Shown here: positions 1 to 7,010 of the stretch, piece after piece | Position numbering within the stretch: the stretch's first letter is position 1 | How the letters are laid out: each line of letters starts with the position of its first letter | Source: Roseivirga echinicomitans | Lineage (GTDB): Bacteria > Bacteroidota > Bacteroidia > Cytophagales > Cyclobacteriaceae | Direction of reading: 5' to 3' | Length of the DNA stretch: 64,000 bases | Assembly: GCF_001592935.1 (NCBI RefSeq) | Contig: NZ_LRDB01000008.1 | Location: forward strand, 48,894-112,893 | Notes under the pieces: model-generated | What the model saw: the letters and a program-made list of their open reading frames with translations, nothing else | Database searches by the model: none | Told to the model about the DNA's origin: nothing | Made by a program: the position numbers and the translations under genes

Positions 1-514
1 TCTCCGCTATTTCGTTGGTGTTGAGTTCAGACGCAATAAGCTTAATGATCTCCACCTCCCGTTTTGTCAGTTGCACTTGATCTACAGCCTTCTGAGTCTT
101 TTCTAAGCTATCAAAAAGTGATTCTGTTACATCGTCCCCATAAATCCTTCTGCCTTGTGACACTTCGTTAATAGCGAAAACCAATTCCTTCTTACCAGAA
201 TTTTTAAGAATACAACCTTGGACCCCAAGCTCGATCAGTTGCTTAGTAAACTGAGCATTGTTGTGCATGGTCAAAATAAGCACATTCACTTCAATCCCTT
301 TCTTACGCAACTGTCTCACAACCTCAATTCCATCCATTTCAGGCATATTGATATCGAGCAATATAACGTCAACTGCACAGAACTCAAGTTTACGAAGCGC
401 ATCTGCTCCAGTTAAAGCACTATCAACGACTTTTATAGAAGAATCATCTTCAAGGATTGAAGATATCCCATCAATTACCACTTGGTGATCGTCAACTAAG
501 AGAACTCTAATCAT
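1..514 (-). CDS. NarL/FixJ-type response regulator (3' end outside window)
   Basis: Two-component response regulator that binds DNA when phosphorylated. The translation starts MIRVLLVDDHQVV, with the acidic pocket at D8/D9 and the phospho-acceptor at D54 in the stretch LLDINMPEMDG; the switch lysine lies in ILKNSGKKE. After a linker, a LuxR-type helix-turn-helix begins at LTKREVEIIKLIAS and runs off the left edge, so the C-terminus is missing. The ATG (512-514) overlaps the last 8 bases of the upstream sensor kinase gene, which marks them as a cognate, translationally coupled pair. The target genes cannot be read from the sequence. Confidence 0.93.
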   Translation of the reverse strand, partial: MIRVLLVDDHQVVIDGISSILEDDSSIKVVDSALTGADALRKLEFCAVDVILLDINMPEMDGIEVVRQLRKKGIEVNVLILTMHNNAQFTKQLIELGVQGCILKNSGKKELVFAINEVSQGRRIYGDDVTESLFDSLEKTQKAVDQVQLTKREVEIIKLIASELNTNEIAE

Positions 515-2189
515 GATTTATTGGTATATCAATTGAAATTGTTGTGCCTGCCCCTCTTCCCGAATCAATATGGAAATTACCGTTGAGTTTGGCGACTCGT
601 GCTTTTAAGTTACTTAAGCCTATTCCAGATTTTTTATTCACTTCCTTCAAGTCGAAACCCATACCATCATCCTCTACTATGAGGTTAACACTATCTTCTC
701 CTTTAGTAAGTTGAATATTGGCTTCTTTGGCCTGTGAATGTTTTAATATATTACTAATCAACTCTTGAACAATACGGTACAATTGTAACTCTTGTTCGGC
801 AGTCAAAACATTATTTAAGTCGTTTGAATAAAGACTTACCTTGAGTTTACCAGTCTGAGAAATCTTGTCTTTCAAGTCTTCCAAAGCTGGTACGAGCCCA
901 AATTTTGTAAGCACCCCCGACATTAAATTGTGTGAAATACTTCTTACCTCACCCGTAGCCTGATCCAGTAGATCAGATGCTTTCATAAACTTAGTATGGG
1001 TTTGATCATCCTTACTCAGGCTTTCGGTAACTACACTAAAGTGCAATTTCACCATCGAGAGAATACCTCCTAGTCTGTCATGAAGGTCAATAGCGATTCT
1101 TCTTCTTTCTGTTTCTTGTCCTTCTAAAACCCCTTGCAGCGAAGCAATTTCTTGCTTCTGCAAGAGTTCATCGATTTGGCGTTTATTAATCTCTTCGTTC
1201 TTAACCGCCAGCGCCTTGATGTTTTTTCTACGTTGGTCTATCACATAAATGGTAATGAAAGCAGCCACTACAAGTGTAATGGAAACGACTAATATAATAG
1301 TCTTATATTTTCGCTGCTGAAGTGCTAAATTCTTCTGCCTTTCAGATTCGAGCGCTAAAGAGGCAGTCATAACCTTCGCCTTAAGCTCTAGAATTTCATT
1401 ATTTTTACCATCTACATAAATTACTTTTGCCAAGGAGTCTGATGAGTCTGTATGCCTAGCCGCAACTTCAAACTTACCCTCACTTCTTGCTATTTGAGAT
1501 AAGAGCGTCAATACCTCTCTAGCATCATCTAAGTATTTCAAAGAATCAGCTATTTCATATGCTAGGTTTGCATAGATTTTCGCACTGTCAAGGTTGTCAA
1601 GCTTGAAGAAAGACATTCCCATCCTTCTATAATCGAGCCCAACAACTCTGAAATTCTTTAGTTCTTTGTTTTGTTTTGAAGACTCATAACTTTTAGCAAT
1701 CGCTAGATCATATTCCTCTTTTAAATAATGAAGGGACCCGATATTTGAGAGGAGGGACGCAACCATTACCTTATTCTTTTCCTCATTGAACAACACCTCG
1801 GTTTTATTATAGTAATACAAGGCCGAGTCAATATTTTCATCTATTTGGTGTGTCACTCCAATTCCATACCATGCGTTATTCTCTAGACGCTTATTATTAA
1901 TGCTTTGAGAAAGTTTTATTGCTTTAAGGTAGGATGATCGAGCCAAATCCGACACTCCTAATTCAATGAATACGGCAGCGCCCCCTATTGCCGCGCGAAC
2001 TTGAAATTCAATATTATCCATCCCTTCTGCCAAATCCGAAACTTGACCAAAAGCAATTAGAGCTGAGTCATACTTTGCCTCAGCCCTATATTTCTCACCC
2101 TGCTTCCTTAATTCTTCCAGACGGTTTAAATCCTGACTAAACAGAGGATTGAAGCAAAAAATAAAAATTATTAAAACTAACTCCTTCAT
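507..2189 (-). CDS. TPR-containing sensor histidine kinase (HisKA_3 type)
   Basis: Membrane sensor kinase of 560 residues. A signal-like N-terminus (residues 1-18) is followed by tetratricopeptide-type helices (about 20-250), which should lie outside the membrane. A coiled-coil stretch and one transmembrane segment (about 297-318) follow. The cytoplasmic part has the HisKA_3 dimerisation/phospho-acceptor helix with H370 in IAIDLHDRLGG, then a GHKL ATPase domain with N box ELISNILKHS (about 477-486), DDGMGF (507-512) and GIGLSNL. This is the architecture of Bacteroidota TPR kinases paired with NarL regulators. It overlaps the regulator gene by 8 bases and begins 2 bases after the small upstream gene, suggesting a three-gene operon. 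Confidence 0.93.
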   Translation of the reverse strand: MKELVLIIFIFCFNPLFSQDLNRLEELRKQGEKYRAEAKYDSALIAFGQVSDLAEGMDNIEFQVRAAIGGAAVFIELGVSDLARSSYLKAIKLSQSINNKRLENNAWYGIGVTHQIDENIDSALYYYNKTEVLFNEEKNKVMVASLLSNIGSLHYLKEEYDLAIAKSYESSKQNKELKNFRVVGLDYRRMGMSFFKLDNLDSAKIYANLAYEIADSLKYLDDAREVLTLLSQIARSEGKFEVAARHTDSSDSLAKVIYVDGKNNEILELKAKVMTASLALESERQKNLALQQRKYKTIILVVSITLVVAAFITIYVIDQRRKNIKALAVKNEEINKRQIDELLQKQEIASLQGVLEGQETERRRIAIDLHDRLGGILSMVKLHFSVVTESLSKDDQTHTKFMKASDLLDQATGEVRSISHNLMSGVLTKFGLVPALEDLKDKISQTGKLKVSLYSNDLNNVLTAEQELQLYRIVQELISNILKHSQAKEANIQLTKGEDSVNLIVEDDGMGFDLKEVNKKSGIGLSNLKARVAKLNGNFHIDSGRGAGTTISIDIPINHD

Positions 2190-2191
2190 TA

Positions 2192-2368
2192 CTAATTACC
2201 AGAGACAGGAGGTACTGGAGGTGGTGGGTTATTAGCTCCTCCTTCATCTCCTTCCTCTCCTTCTCCTTCTTCCGGCTCTGGATCAAATTTATTAATCATA
2301 AAGGCTTTGGATTGAAACATCAACCCAAAGCTCTTATCAATTGAACTTCTTCTTTCTGATTTTAACAT
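2192..2368 (-). CDS. small acidic, proline-rich protein of unknown function
   Basis: A 58-residue protein starting at MLKSERRSS (ATG 2366-2368). The in-frame extension upstream begins at a weaker start and was not used; an A/G-rich stretch precedes the chosen ATG. The N-terminal half is basic and mixed. The C-terminal half is low-complexity: a Glu/Gly run (EPEEGEGEEGDEGG) followed by a proline cluster (NNPPPPVPPVSGN). There is no hydrophobic signal or membrane segment. Its stop codon lies two bases before the kinase ATG, so it is probably translated together with the kinase and regulator. I do not recognise a family. It could be an accessory or sensed peptide of the two-component system, but that is inference from position only. 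Confidence 0.6.
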   Translation of the reverse strand: MLKSERRSSIDKSFGLMFQSKAFMINKFDPEPEEGEGEEGDEGGANNPPPPVPPVSGN

Positions 2369-2551
2369 ATACACTCTTTTTGATTGAAAAAAAATTACAA
2401 ACACAATGAATCTCTCACTTTTAAACTAAGGAAGCAAGCCTGATTCATGCCTAAAATAAGCATAATGAGCTTAGGAAGTAAATACCCAGAAATAGTGAGA
2501 ATAATAATTTAATATTTCTGCCCTCAAGTTTTCCAATTAACAATTTCTTGA

Positions 2552-2559
2552 TACCTTTG
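2552..2559 (+). promoter_or_regulatory. Bacteroidota -7 promoter element for SRP RNA
   Basis: TACCTTTG matches the Bacteroidota housekeeping -7 consensus TAnnTTTG and ends 5 bases before the first predicted paired base of the SRP RNA. The -33 region (a T-rich stretch near 2529-2532) is only a weak match. Confidence 0.65.
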
Positions 2560-2564
2560 CGCCC

Positions 2565-2654
2565 GGCAGAGGGGTGCGACCAGCTCCCGCTGAACTCCCC
2601 CAGGCTGGGAACAGAGCAAGGGTAAGCGGTTGTAGCGGTGCGACATCCTGATGC
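2565..2654 (+). ncRNA. ffs: signal recognition particle RNA (small bacterial type)
   Basis: Scaffold RNA of the signal recognition particle, which binds Ffh and targets membrane proteins to FtsY. The ends pair (GGCA at 2565-2568 with TGCC at 2651-2654). The apical hairpin shows the conserved SRP signature: CCGCTGAACTCCC pairing with GGG..AGCGG, the asymmetric-loop sequence CAGG...AGCA, and a GGAA tetraloop in CAGGCTGGGAACAGAGCA. The length of about 90 nt fits the Alu-less bacterial form. A TAnnTTTG promoter element precedes it and a run of seven T residues follows directly, serving as terminator. Exact ends are approximate. Confidence 0.85.
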
Positions 2655-2705
2655 CTTTTTTTATCCCTTCCTTTATCGTATTATTACTTCCTAGACTTTT
2701 TGATT

Positions 2706-3500
2706 ATGTCCGTTTATCTCGCAGAATTTGTGGGCACGGCCATTCTTATCTTTTTCGGGAATGGAACTAACGCTGCCACTACACTTAATTTTTCATACGC
2801 TAAAAATTCCGGTTGGATTGTAACTACAATTGGCTGGGGATTGGCTGTTACTTTTGGCATCTACGCTGTCGGCCAAATTAGTGGTGCGCACATTAATCCT
2901 GCGGTAACGCTTTCATTAGCCATGACCGGTGATTTTGAATGGACCTTAGTACCAGGCTATATTATCGCCCAAGTACTTGGCGCTATGGTGGGCGCTTCAT
3001 TTACATGGCTACAGTATTTACCTCATTGGGGTAAAACCGAAGATCAAGGCGCCAAACTCGGGATTTTCTGCACAGGCGGAGCGGTAGATCAGAAAAGCGC
3101 AAACCTACTAAGCGAGGTTTTAGGCACCATGGTGTTGGTTTTCGGCCTACTTATGATTGGTGCCAACCAATTTGTAGAAGGTTTGAACCCCTTGGTTGTT
3201 GGTGGCTTGATCGTTGTTATTGGCATGGCACAAGGAGGTACAACAGGTTATGCAATCAATCCTGCTAGAGATTTTGGGCCAAGACTCGCTCATTTTCTAT
3301 TGCCCATAAAAGGAAAAGGAAGTTCGAAATGGAATTATGCTTGGATTCCCATCATAGGACCAATCATCGGAGGTGGACTTGGGGCAGGGCTCTATCAATT
3401 GGCTTTTAATGGTGAAACAGGAATACTTACATGGGCATGTATTGCAAGTAGTACTTTGATCATTGCTTACGCCATTGCCGAAGAGGCCAAGAAAAAGTAG
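2706..3500 (+). CDS. MIP family channel, glycerol-facilitator (GlpF) type
   Basis: Integral membrane channel of the aquaporin/MIP family. I start at the ATG at 2706 (MSVYLAEFVG) rather than a TTG two codons earlier. Both half-helix motifs are present: GAHINPAVTL (NPA at about 64-66) and GYAINPARDFGPR. The Asp after the second NPAR is characteristic of glycerol-conducting aquaglyceroporins rather than water-specific aquaporins. Six hydrophobic segments are visible over 264 residues, the usual family length. No glycerol kinase or glycerol-3-phosphate dehydrogenase lies beside it, so the substrate is inferred from the motif. The gene lies just downstream of the SRP RNA. Confidence 0.9.
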   Translation: MSVYLAEFVGTAILIFFGNGTNAATTLNFSYAKNSGWIVTTIGWGLAVTFGIYAVGQISGAHINPAVTLSLAMTGDFEWTLVPGYIIAQVLGAMVGASFTWLQYLPHWGKTEDQGAKLGIFCTGGAVDQKSANLLSEVLGTMVLVFGLLMIGANQFVEGLNPLVVGGLIVVIGMAQGGTTGYAINPARDFGPRLAHFLLPIKGKGSSKWNYAWIPIIGPIIGGGLGAGLYQLAFNGETGILTWACIASSTLIIAYAIAEEAKKK

Positions 3501-3651
3501 TACAACGGCTTCCCCTCTAATATGTGATGCATGCCCAGATTTCAATGGATTCCTTTTTATAAGAAGAGCCGTACTCTTCTCTCCTTCCCTTCAGTTTTCA
3601 GTAGATATACCTCCATATCATTCTGCTAGAATTCCCAAGCCCTAGCCTTAT

Positions 3652-3664
3652 TCCCAATTCGGGA
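3652..3664 (+). promoter_or_regulatory. conserved inverted repeat upstream of peptide gene 1
   Basis: TCCC-AATTC-GGGA, an interrupted palindrome kept unchanged in both duplicated units. It lies about 44 bases upstream of the sigma-54-like -24 element and could be an activator-binding site. That role is inference. Confidence 0.4.
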
Positions 3665-3707
3665 CTAGCGCAACAATAAAAAGTGGGTTTAAACCTATTG
3701 AGGGCAC

Positions 3708-3722
3708 TGGCACTCTATTTGG
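3708..3722 (+). promoter_or_regulatory. sigma-54-like -24/-12 element, copy 1
   Basis: TGGCAC-N5-TTG followed by G. The -24 half matches the RpoN consensus exactly (CTGGCAC) and the distance from GG to the -12 dinucleotide is the required 10 bases, but the -12 pair is GG instead of GC. Initiation about 12 bases downstream would leave a leader of roughly 20 nt before the ATG at 3754. The window encodes RpoN (15133-16593). Confidence 0.45.
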
Positions 3723-3753
3723 ATACTTACTATTACAAGTAAATACCAACATT

Positions 3754-3882
3754 ATGAAAACTGCAACAACACAAACCACCACTGCTAAAAAATCTAATTC
3801 TTTAACAAAATTAGTAGTTGTTGTTTTCGTAACATTCATTGCCTACCAAACGCTTATTTCAGCTACTGGAATTATTGGGTAA
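3754..3882 (+). CDS. 42-aa single-pass membrane peptide, copy 1
   Basis: A short gene encoding a 42-residue peptide. Its first 19 residues are polar, with many Thr and Lys (MKTATTQTTTAKK), and are followed by one hydrophobic helix (about 20-42, starting LVVVVFVTFIAYQ and ending GIIG). No cleavage site is evident, so a membrane-anchored peptide with an N-terminal cytoplasmic tail is likely. The second copy 386 bases downstream has 36 of 42 residues identical, and all six differences are single replacements. An intrinsic hairpin follows 29 bases after the stop. I do not recognise the family. Conservation of the reading frame between copies, plus a shared leader and terminator, supports a real gene. 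Possible roles (envelope-stress peptide, hydrophobic toxin) are speculation. Confidence 0.7.
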   Translation: MKTATTQTTTAKKSNSLTKLVVVVFVTFIAYQTLISATGIIG

Positions 3883-3910
3883 GAAAAGAAACTTAAAAGT
3901 AGAGTAATCA

Positions 3911-3951
3911 AAAATGCATAGACAATCACTTGTTCTATGCATTTTTATTTT
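3911..3951 (+). terminator. hairpin terminator of peptide gene 1
   Basis: Arms AAAATGCATAGA and TCTATGCATTTT separated by a short loop, followed by a T-rich tract. Confidence 0.75.
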
Positions 3952-4093
3952 AAGAAAGGTCGAATCACATTCTCCTCTCCTTCAGTGAACCAAACAAGCC
4001 TCCATCTCCTTCAATGATTCCCAAGAGTCATCCTCATTCCCAATTCGGGACTGACGCAGCGATTAAAAGTAGGTTTAAACCCATTCAGGGCAC

Positions 4094-4108
4094 TGGCACT
4101 CTATTTGA
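4094..4108 (+). promoter_or_regulatory. sigma-54-like -24/-12 element, copy 2
   Basis: CTGGCAC followed by N5 and TTGA. The -24 half is identical to copy 1; the -12 pair is GA instead of GC. A TTG that could have served as a -33 element in copy 1 is changed to TTC here, while the -24 motif is kept. This favours the sigma-54 reading, although the -12 mismatch keeps it uncertain. Confidence 0.45.
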
Positions 4109-4139
4109 ATACTTACTATTACACTTAAACACGAATATT

Positions 4140-4268
4140 ATGAAAGCTGCAACGACACAAACTTCTACTTCTAAAAAAACTAATTCTTTAACAAAATTAG
4201 TAGTTGTTGTTTTCGTAATATTCATCGCATACCAAACACTTATTTCTGTAACTGGAATTATTGGATAA
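4140..4268 (+). CDS. 42-aa single-pass membrane peptide, copy 2
   Basis: Paralogue of the peptide at 3754-3882, with the same length, the same polar Thr/Lys-rich N-terminus (MKAATTQTSTSKK) and the same hydrophobic helix (LVVVVFVIFIAYQ...GIIG). Substitutions relative to copy 1 are T3A, T9S, A11S, S14T, T27I and A37V, all conservative or helix-compatible. That pattern suggests the protein is under selection. The start ATG is at the same distance from the leader motif as in copy 1. A much longer frame open upstream (from about 4014) is only read-through of the leader. Function unknown. Confidence 0.7.
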   Translation: MKAATTQTSTSKKTNSLTKLVVVVFVIFIAYQTLISVTGIIG

Positions 4269-4290
4269 GCCAAAAAGTAGAGTAATTAAA

Positions 4291-4330
4291 AATGCATAGA
4301 CAACCCAAGCCGTCTATGCATTTCTGTTTT
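4291..4330 (+). terminator. hairpin terminator of peptide gene 2
   Basis: Arms AATGCATAGAC and GTCTATGCATT with a short loop, followed by a T-rich tract; it mirrors the hairpin after copy 1. Confidence 0.7.
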
Positions 4331-4344
4331 AAAAGAGTACGGTT

Positions 4345-4683
4345 TCATTTTTTACCGCCCATCATCAACAATTCGTTTAAGTTAATTTCTGTCACGAATC
4401 GTTTTTCACCAGCCGAATTTTCATACGACCTGTGCACCAATTTACCTTCAACACAAACTTCCGCACCTTTCTTTAAATACTCAGCGGCTATCTCGCCTAC
4501 CTTTCCCCAGGCAATAATATTATGCCATTGCGTATCTTCAATTTTATCCCCGTCTGCATTTTTGTAAGCGTCTGTAGTGGCCAATGAAAACGTAGTGAGC
4601 TTTTTGCCCGATGTTAAGTTTTTTACTTCTGGATCTTGACCTAATCTTCCGATCAACTGTACACTGTTTCTTAAATTTCTCAT
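4345..4683 (-). CDS. ssb: single-stranded DNA-binding protein, short form
   Basis: OB-fold protein that coats single-stranded DNA in replication and repair. The N-terminus MRNLRNSVQLIGRLGQDPE is the typical Bacteroidota SSB start, followed by the DTQWHNIIAWGK core and the KGAEVCVEGKL strand. At 112 residues it is only the OB fold: it stops at NELLMMGGKK and lacks the acidic tail and DDxPF-type tip that recruit partner proteins in canonical SSB. It may therefore be an auxiliary SSB rather than the replication SSB. It is divergently oriented to the zinc-ribbon gene across a 220-bp promoter region. Confidence 0.92.
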   Translation of the reverse strand: MRNLRNSVQLIGRLGQDPEVKNLTSGKKLTTFSLATTDAYKNADGDKIEDTQWHNIIAWGKVGEIAAEYLKKGAEVCVEGKLVHRSYENSAGEKRFVTEINLNELLMMGGKK

Positions 4684-4904
4684 GATATAAATTGTTTAAT
4701 TTTAACGTTTGCTGTCCGTTCGTTTTGTTTTCCGAATTGACAATGGCAAAGTAACAGTAGCTGGAAAAGCAAAGTCGGTTGGTAAGCATTTGTAGTCGGG
4801 TAACATTCGTTTGTAATCGTTTACAATTGGATATATCACTCTTTTACAATAACTTAACATCCATCACGAAATAAAGTGAGTTTTCATTTTTTAGTTTTTT
4901 CAGC

Positions 4905-5267
4905 ATGGAAGAAAGGCAATGTTTAGAATGTGGAGATGCGATGTATGGCAGGATCGATAAAAAATTCTGCTCAGACCAATGCCGTAACACCTTCAATAAC
5001 CGTCAGAATAGTGACTCAAATAACTACGTGCGAAACGTACACAACCTATTACGAAGAAACAGACGCATTTTGGAAGAACTCAACCCCGATGGTAAATCGA
5101 AAACTACCAGAAACAAACTTGTAGAAAAGGGTTTCGACTTTAATTATCATACCTCCACTTACACTACAAAAGCAGGTGCTACTTACTATTTCTGTTACGA
5201 ATATGGTTACCTGCCGCTGGAGAGTGATGCTTTTGCCTTAGTGAAAAAGCTAGAGAACCTAAACTAG
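4905..5267 (+). CDS. zinc-ribbon protein of unknown function
   Basis: A 120-residue soluble protein. The N-terminus carries a treble-clef/zinc-ribbon-like motif, CLECGDAMYGRIDKKFCSDQC, with two cysteine pairs (CxxC and CxxxC) that should bind one zinc. A basic helical stretch (NLLRRNRRILEEL) follows, then a C-terminal part rich in aromatic residues (YYFCYEYGYLPLE). The basic middle suggests a nucleic-acid contact, but no specific family function is known to me. It stands alone between ssb (divergent) and the aldolase gene. Similar short proteins are common in Bacteroidota genomes as conserved hypotheticals. Confidence 0.7.
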   Translation: MEERQCLECGDAMYGRIDKKFCSDQCRNTFNNRQNSDSNNYVRNVHNLLRRNRRILEELNPDGKSKTTRNKLVEKGFDFNYHTSTYTTKAGATYYFCYEYGYLPLESDAFALVKKLENLN

Positions 5268-5341
5268 GGTATTTGATAGAAAAATTCATACCTCTAATAA
5301 AAAGTTGTGTTCTGAAAGCCCTCCTAAGCAAACAAAAAGAT

Positions 5342-5349
5342 TAGCTTTG
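5342..5349 (+). promoter_or_regulatory. TAnnTTTG -7 element before the transaldolase-like gene
   Basis: TAGCTTTG matches the Bacteroidota -7 consensus and lies 34 bases upstream of the ATG at 5384. No clear -33 TTG is seen at the usual spacing. Confidence 0.5.
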
Positions 5350-5383
5350 TAATGCATTGCAAATCAATCTAAAATAGATCAAA

Positions 5384-6040
5384 ATGAAGTTCTTTATCGA
5401 CACCGCGAATCTTGATGAAATAAGAGAAGCCTACGACTTAGGTGTGTTAGATGGTGTAACCACCAACCCTTCTTTAATGGCTAAAGAAGGCATTTCTGGC
5501 CACGATAACGTAATAGCCCATTACAAGGCGATTTGTGATATTGTAGACGACAACGTAAGTGCCGAGGTAATCGCTACCGATTACGAAGGTATGTTGAAAG
5601 AAGGTCGTGAATTGGCTCAAATCGATGATAAAATCGTTGTAAAAGTGCCAATGACAAAGGATGGCATTAAGGCCATTAAAACCTTTACCGCTGAAGACAT
5701 CAGAACCAACTGTACTTTAGTATTCTCTGCTGGCCAAGCTTTATTGGCTGCCAAAGCGGGTGCATCGTACGTTTCTCCATTTATTGGAAGACTTGATGAC
5801 ATTGGTTTTGACGGCTTAGAGTTAATCGGACAAATTTGCCAGATTTATGACAACTACGGGTATACTACCGAAGTACTTGCTGCTTCTGTACGTCATACAA
5901 TGCACTTATTACAGTGTGCCGAAATTGGCGCAGATGTTGCCACTTGCCCGCTGAAAGTAATCACGAGCTTGTTAAACCATCCGCTAACAGACAAAGGTTT
6001 GGCACAATTTCTTGCCGACCACGCTAAAGCAAATGGATAA
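5384..6040 (+). CDS. fsa: small transaldolase / fructose-6-phosphate aldolase family protein
   Basis: Class I aldolase of the short transaldolase subfamily (218 residues, the typical length). It opens with [13 protein letters not shown] and has [13 protein letters not shown]; the Schiff-base lysine is K87 in [10 protein letters not shown], with the downstream motif [17 protein letters not shown]. In Bacteroidota these enzymes usually act as the transaldolase of the pentose phosphate pathway, moving a dihydroxyacetone unit between sugar phosphates. Family members can instead be fructose-6-phosphate aldolases, and sequence alone does not separate the two. Its last 8 bases overlap the start of the next gene. 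Confidence 0.9.
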   Translation: MKFFIDTANLDEIREAYDLGVLDGVTTNPSLMAKEGISGHDNVIAHYKAICDIVDDNVSAEVIATDYEGMLKEGRELAQIDDKIVVKVPMTKDGIKAIKTFTAEDIRTNCTLVFSAGQALLAAKAGASYVSPFIGRLDDIGFDGLELIGQICQIYDNYGYTTEVLAASVRHTMHLLQCAEIGADVATCPLKVITSLLNHPLTDKGLAQFLADHAKANG

Positions 6041-6296
6041 AACTTTAGTTCCAACTTCGGGTTATGCAAATGACCCGAAGTTATTAAGGAATATGTACAT
6101 CATTAAAGTAAAGGGGAAAGCGAAAATCCCAGATTACATTCAGTTAAGAGACGAAAATTTCGTACTCATAGCATACTTCCGTGCCGACCGACCGTTAAAG
6201 AAGTTAGAAAAGTACGACTTGGAAGGAAAGGAAGAAGAACTGCAAGAAGTAATCAATAGCTTACCTTTCGGTAAACTTCAAAAACTGGATATTTAA
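6033..6296 (+). CDS. conserved small protein between aldolase and FtsE-like ATPase
   Basis: An 87-residue soluble protein starting at the ATG at 6033 ([11 protein letters not shown]), inside the end of the aldolase gene, so translation is probably coupled. An earlier in-frame start at 6012 would extend deeper into the aldolase and is less likely. It contains a mixed alpha/beta core ([20 protein letters not shown], then [17 protein letters not shown]) and an acidic helix near the C-terminus ([13 protein letters not shown]). No catalytic or metal motif is visible. It ends 3 bases before the ATPase gene. I do not recognise a characterised family; position suggests co-expression with the ATPase. 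Confidence 0.72.
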   Translation: MDKTLVPTSGYANDPKLLRNMYIIKVKGKAKIPDYIQLRDENFVLIAYFRADRPLKKLEKYDLEGKEEELQEVINSLPFGKLQKLDI

Positions 6297-6299
6297 ATT

Positions 6300-7010
6300 A
6301 TGCCTTTTTCAGGAGAACCCATTGTTCGCATCGAAGATGCCACCATTTTTCAGGACGATAAAACCGTATTGAATAACATCAATCTTTCTATTAACAAAGG
6401 TGAATTAGTGTATTTGGTAGGTAGAACGGGAAGTGGAAAAAGTTCTCTGCTAAAGACCCTCTATGCTGATTTGCCGCTTCGCTTAGGCAAAATCAGAATT
6501 GCGACCCACGACATCCAAAACATAAAGCGTAAGGACATTCCGCTTTTAAGAAGAAAATTAGGCGTTGTATTTCAAGATTTTCAACTCTTTCCTGACCGTT
6601 CGGTTGCTGAAAACATTTTTTTTGTAATGAAGGCCACAGGCTGGAAAAACAAAGCCAAGATGAAGAGTAAATTGGCCGAAGTACTAATGCGTGTTGGCTT
6701 AGGAGTTGTATCGAGTAAAATGCCTCACCAACTTTCTGGCGGAGAACAACAAAGAGTAGTAATTGCTAGGGCCCTAATTAATGATCCTTTGCTTTTAATT
6801 GCCGATGAACCTACTGGAAACCTCGATCCTGAAGTTTCTGATGGTATTTTTCAGACTTTTATGGAAATCAATAAAGGTGGAACTTCAATTCTGATGGCCA
6901 CCCACGATTACAACCTCATTAAGAACTATCCTAAGCGTGTTTTAAAATGCGAAAAGGGAAGCATCCTCGATTCCAACGAAGTGGAATTAAGCCTCTTTAA
7001 AGTGAGCTAA
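6300..7010 (+). CDS. ftsE: FtsE-like ABC transporter ATP-binding protein
   Basis: Cytoplasmic ABC ATPase of 236 residues with Walker [10 protein letters not shown] (about 41-49), Q-loop [14 protein letters not shown], signature LSGGEQQR (about 145-152), Walker [13 protein letters not shown] and the switch histidine in MATHDY. The DRSVAENI stretch and the ADEPTGNLD pattern place it in the FtsE/LolD group. FtsE works with the permease FtsX to activate cell-wall hydrolases at division. No ftsX lies next to it, so the partner must be elsewhere. The gene ends within a 14-base convergent overlap with the membrane protein gene on the other strand. Confidence 0.87.
   Translation: MPFSGEPIVRIEDATIFQDDKTVLNNINLSINKGELVYLVGRTGSGKSSLLKTLYADLPLRLGKIRIATHDIQNIKRKDIPLLRRKLGVVFQDFQLFPDRSVAENIFFVMKATGWKNKAKMKSKLAEVLMRVGLGVVSSKMPHQLSGGEQQRVVIARALINDPLLLIADEPTGNLDPEVSDGIFQTFMEINKGGTSILMATHDYNLIKNYPKRVLKCEKGSILDSNEVELSLFKVS

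Larger units (their letters stand above)
3580..3950 (+). repeat. first unit of a tandem duplication (period about 386 bp)
   Basis: This unit and the next (about 3968-4335) share, in the same order and at a constant 386-base offset through leader and coding part: a TCCC-N5-GGGA inverted repeat, a leader containing GGCACTGGCACTCTATTTG, a 42-codon gene and a hairpin built on AATGCATAGA. Similarity upstream of the inverted repeat is weaker and contains small indels, so the left border is approximate. Confidence 0.85.
3968..4335 (+). repeat. second unit of the tandem duplication
   Basis: Diverged copy of the preceding unit: inverted repeat at 4038-4050, sigma-54-like element at 4094-4108, peptide gene at 4140-4268 and hairpin at 4291-4323. 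All key points are offset by 386 bases from the first unit. Leader and coding sequence are better conserved than the far upstream part. Confidence 0.85.

Noticed and set aside
3691..3720. Sigma-A-like promoter for peptide gene 1 (TTG near 3698 and TATTTG near 3715)
   Set aside because: The -33 TTG is lost in copy 2 and the -7 match lacks two bases, while the -24/-12 layout is kept in both copies.
4085..4273. Minus-strand ORFs antisense to the duplicated peptides (also 3648-3839)
   Set aside because: They exist in both units only because the units are duplicated; they run through the palindrome and leader and have no start context or family resemblance.
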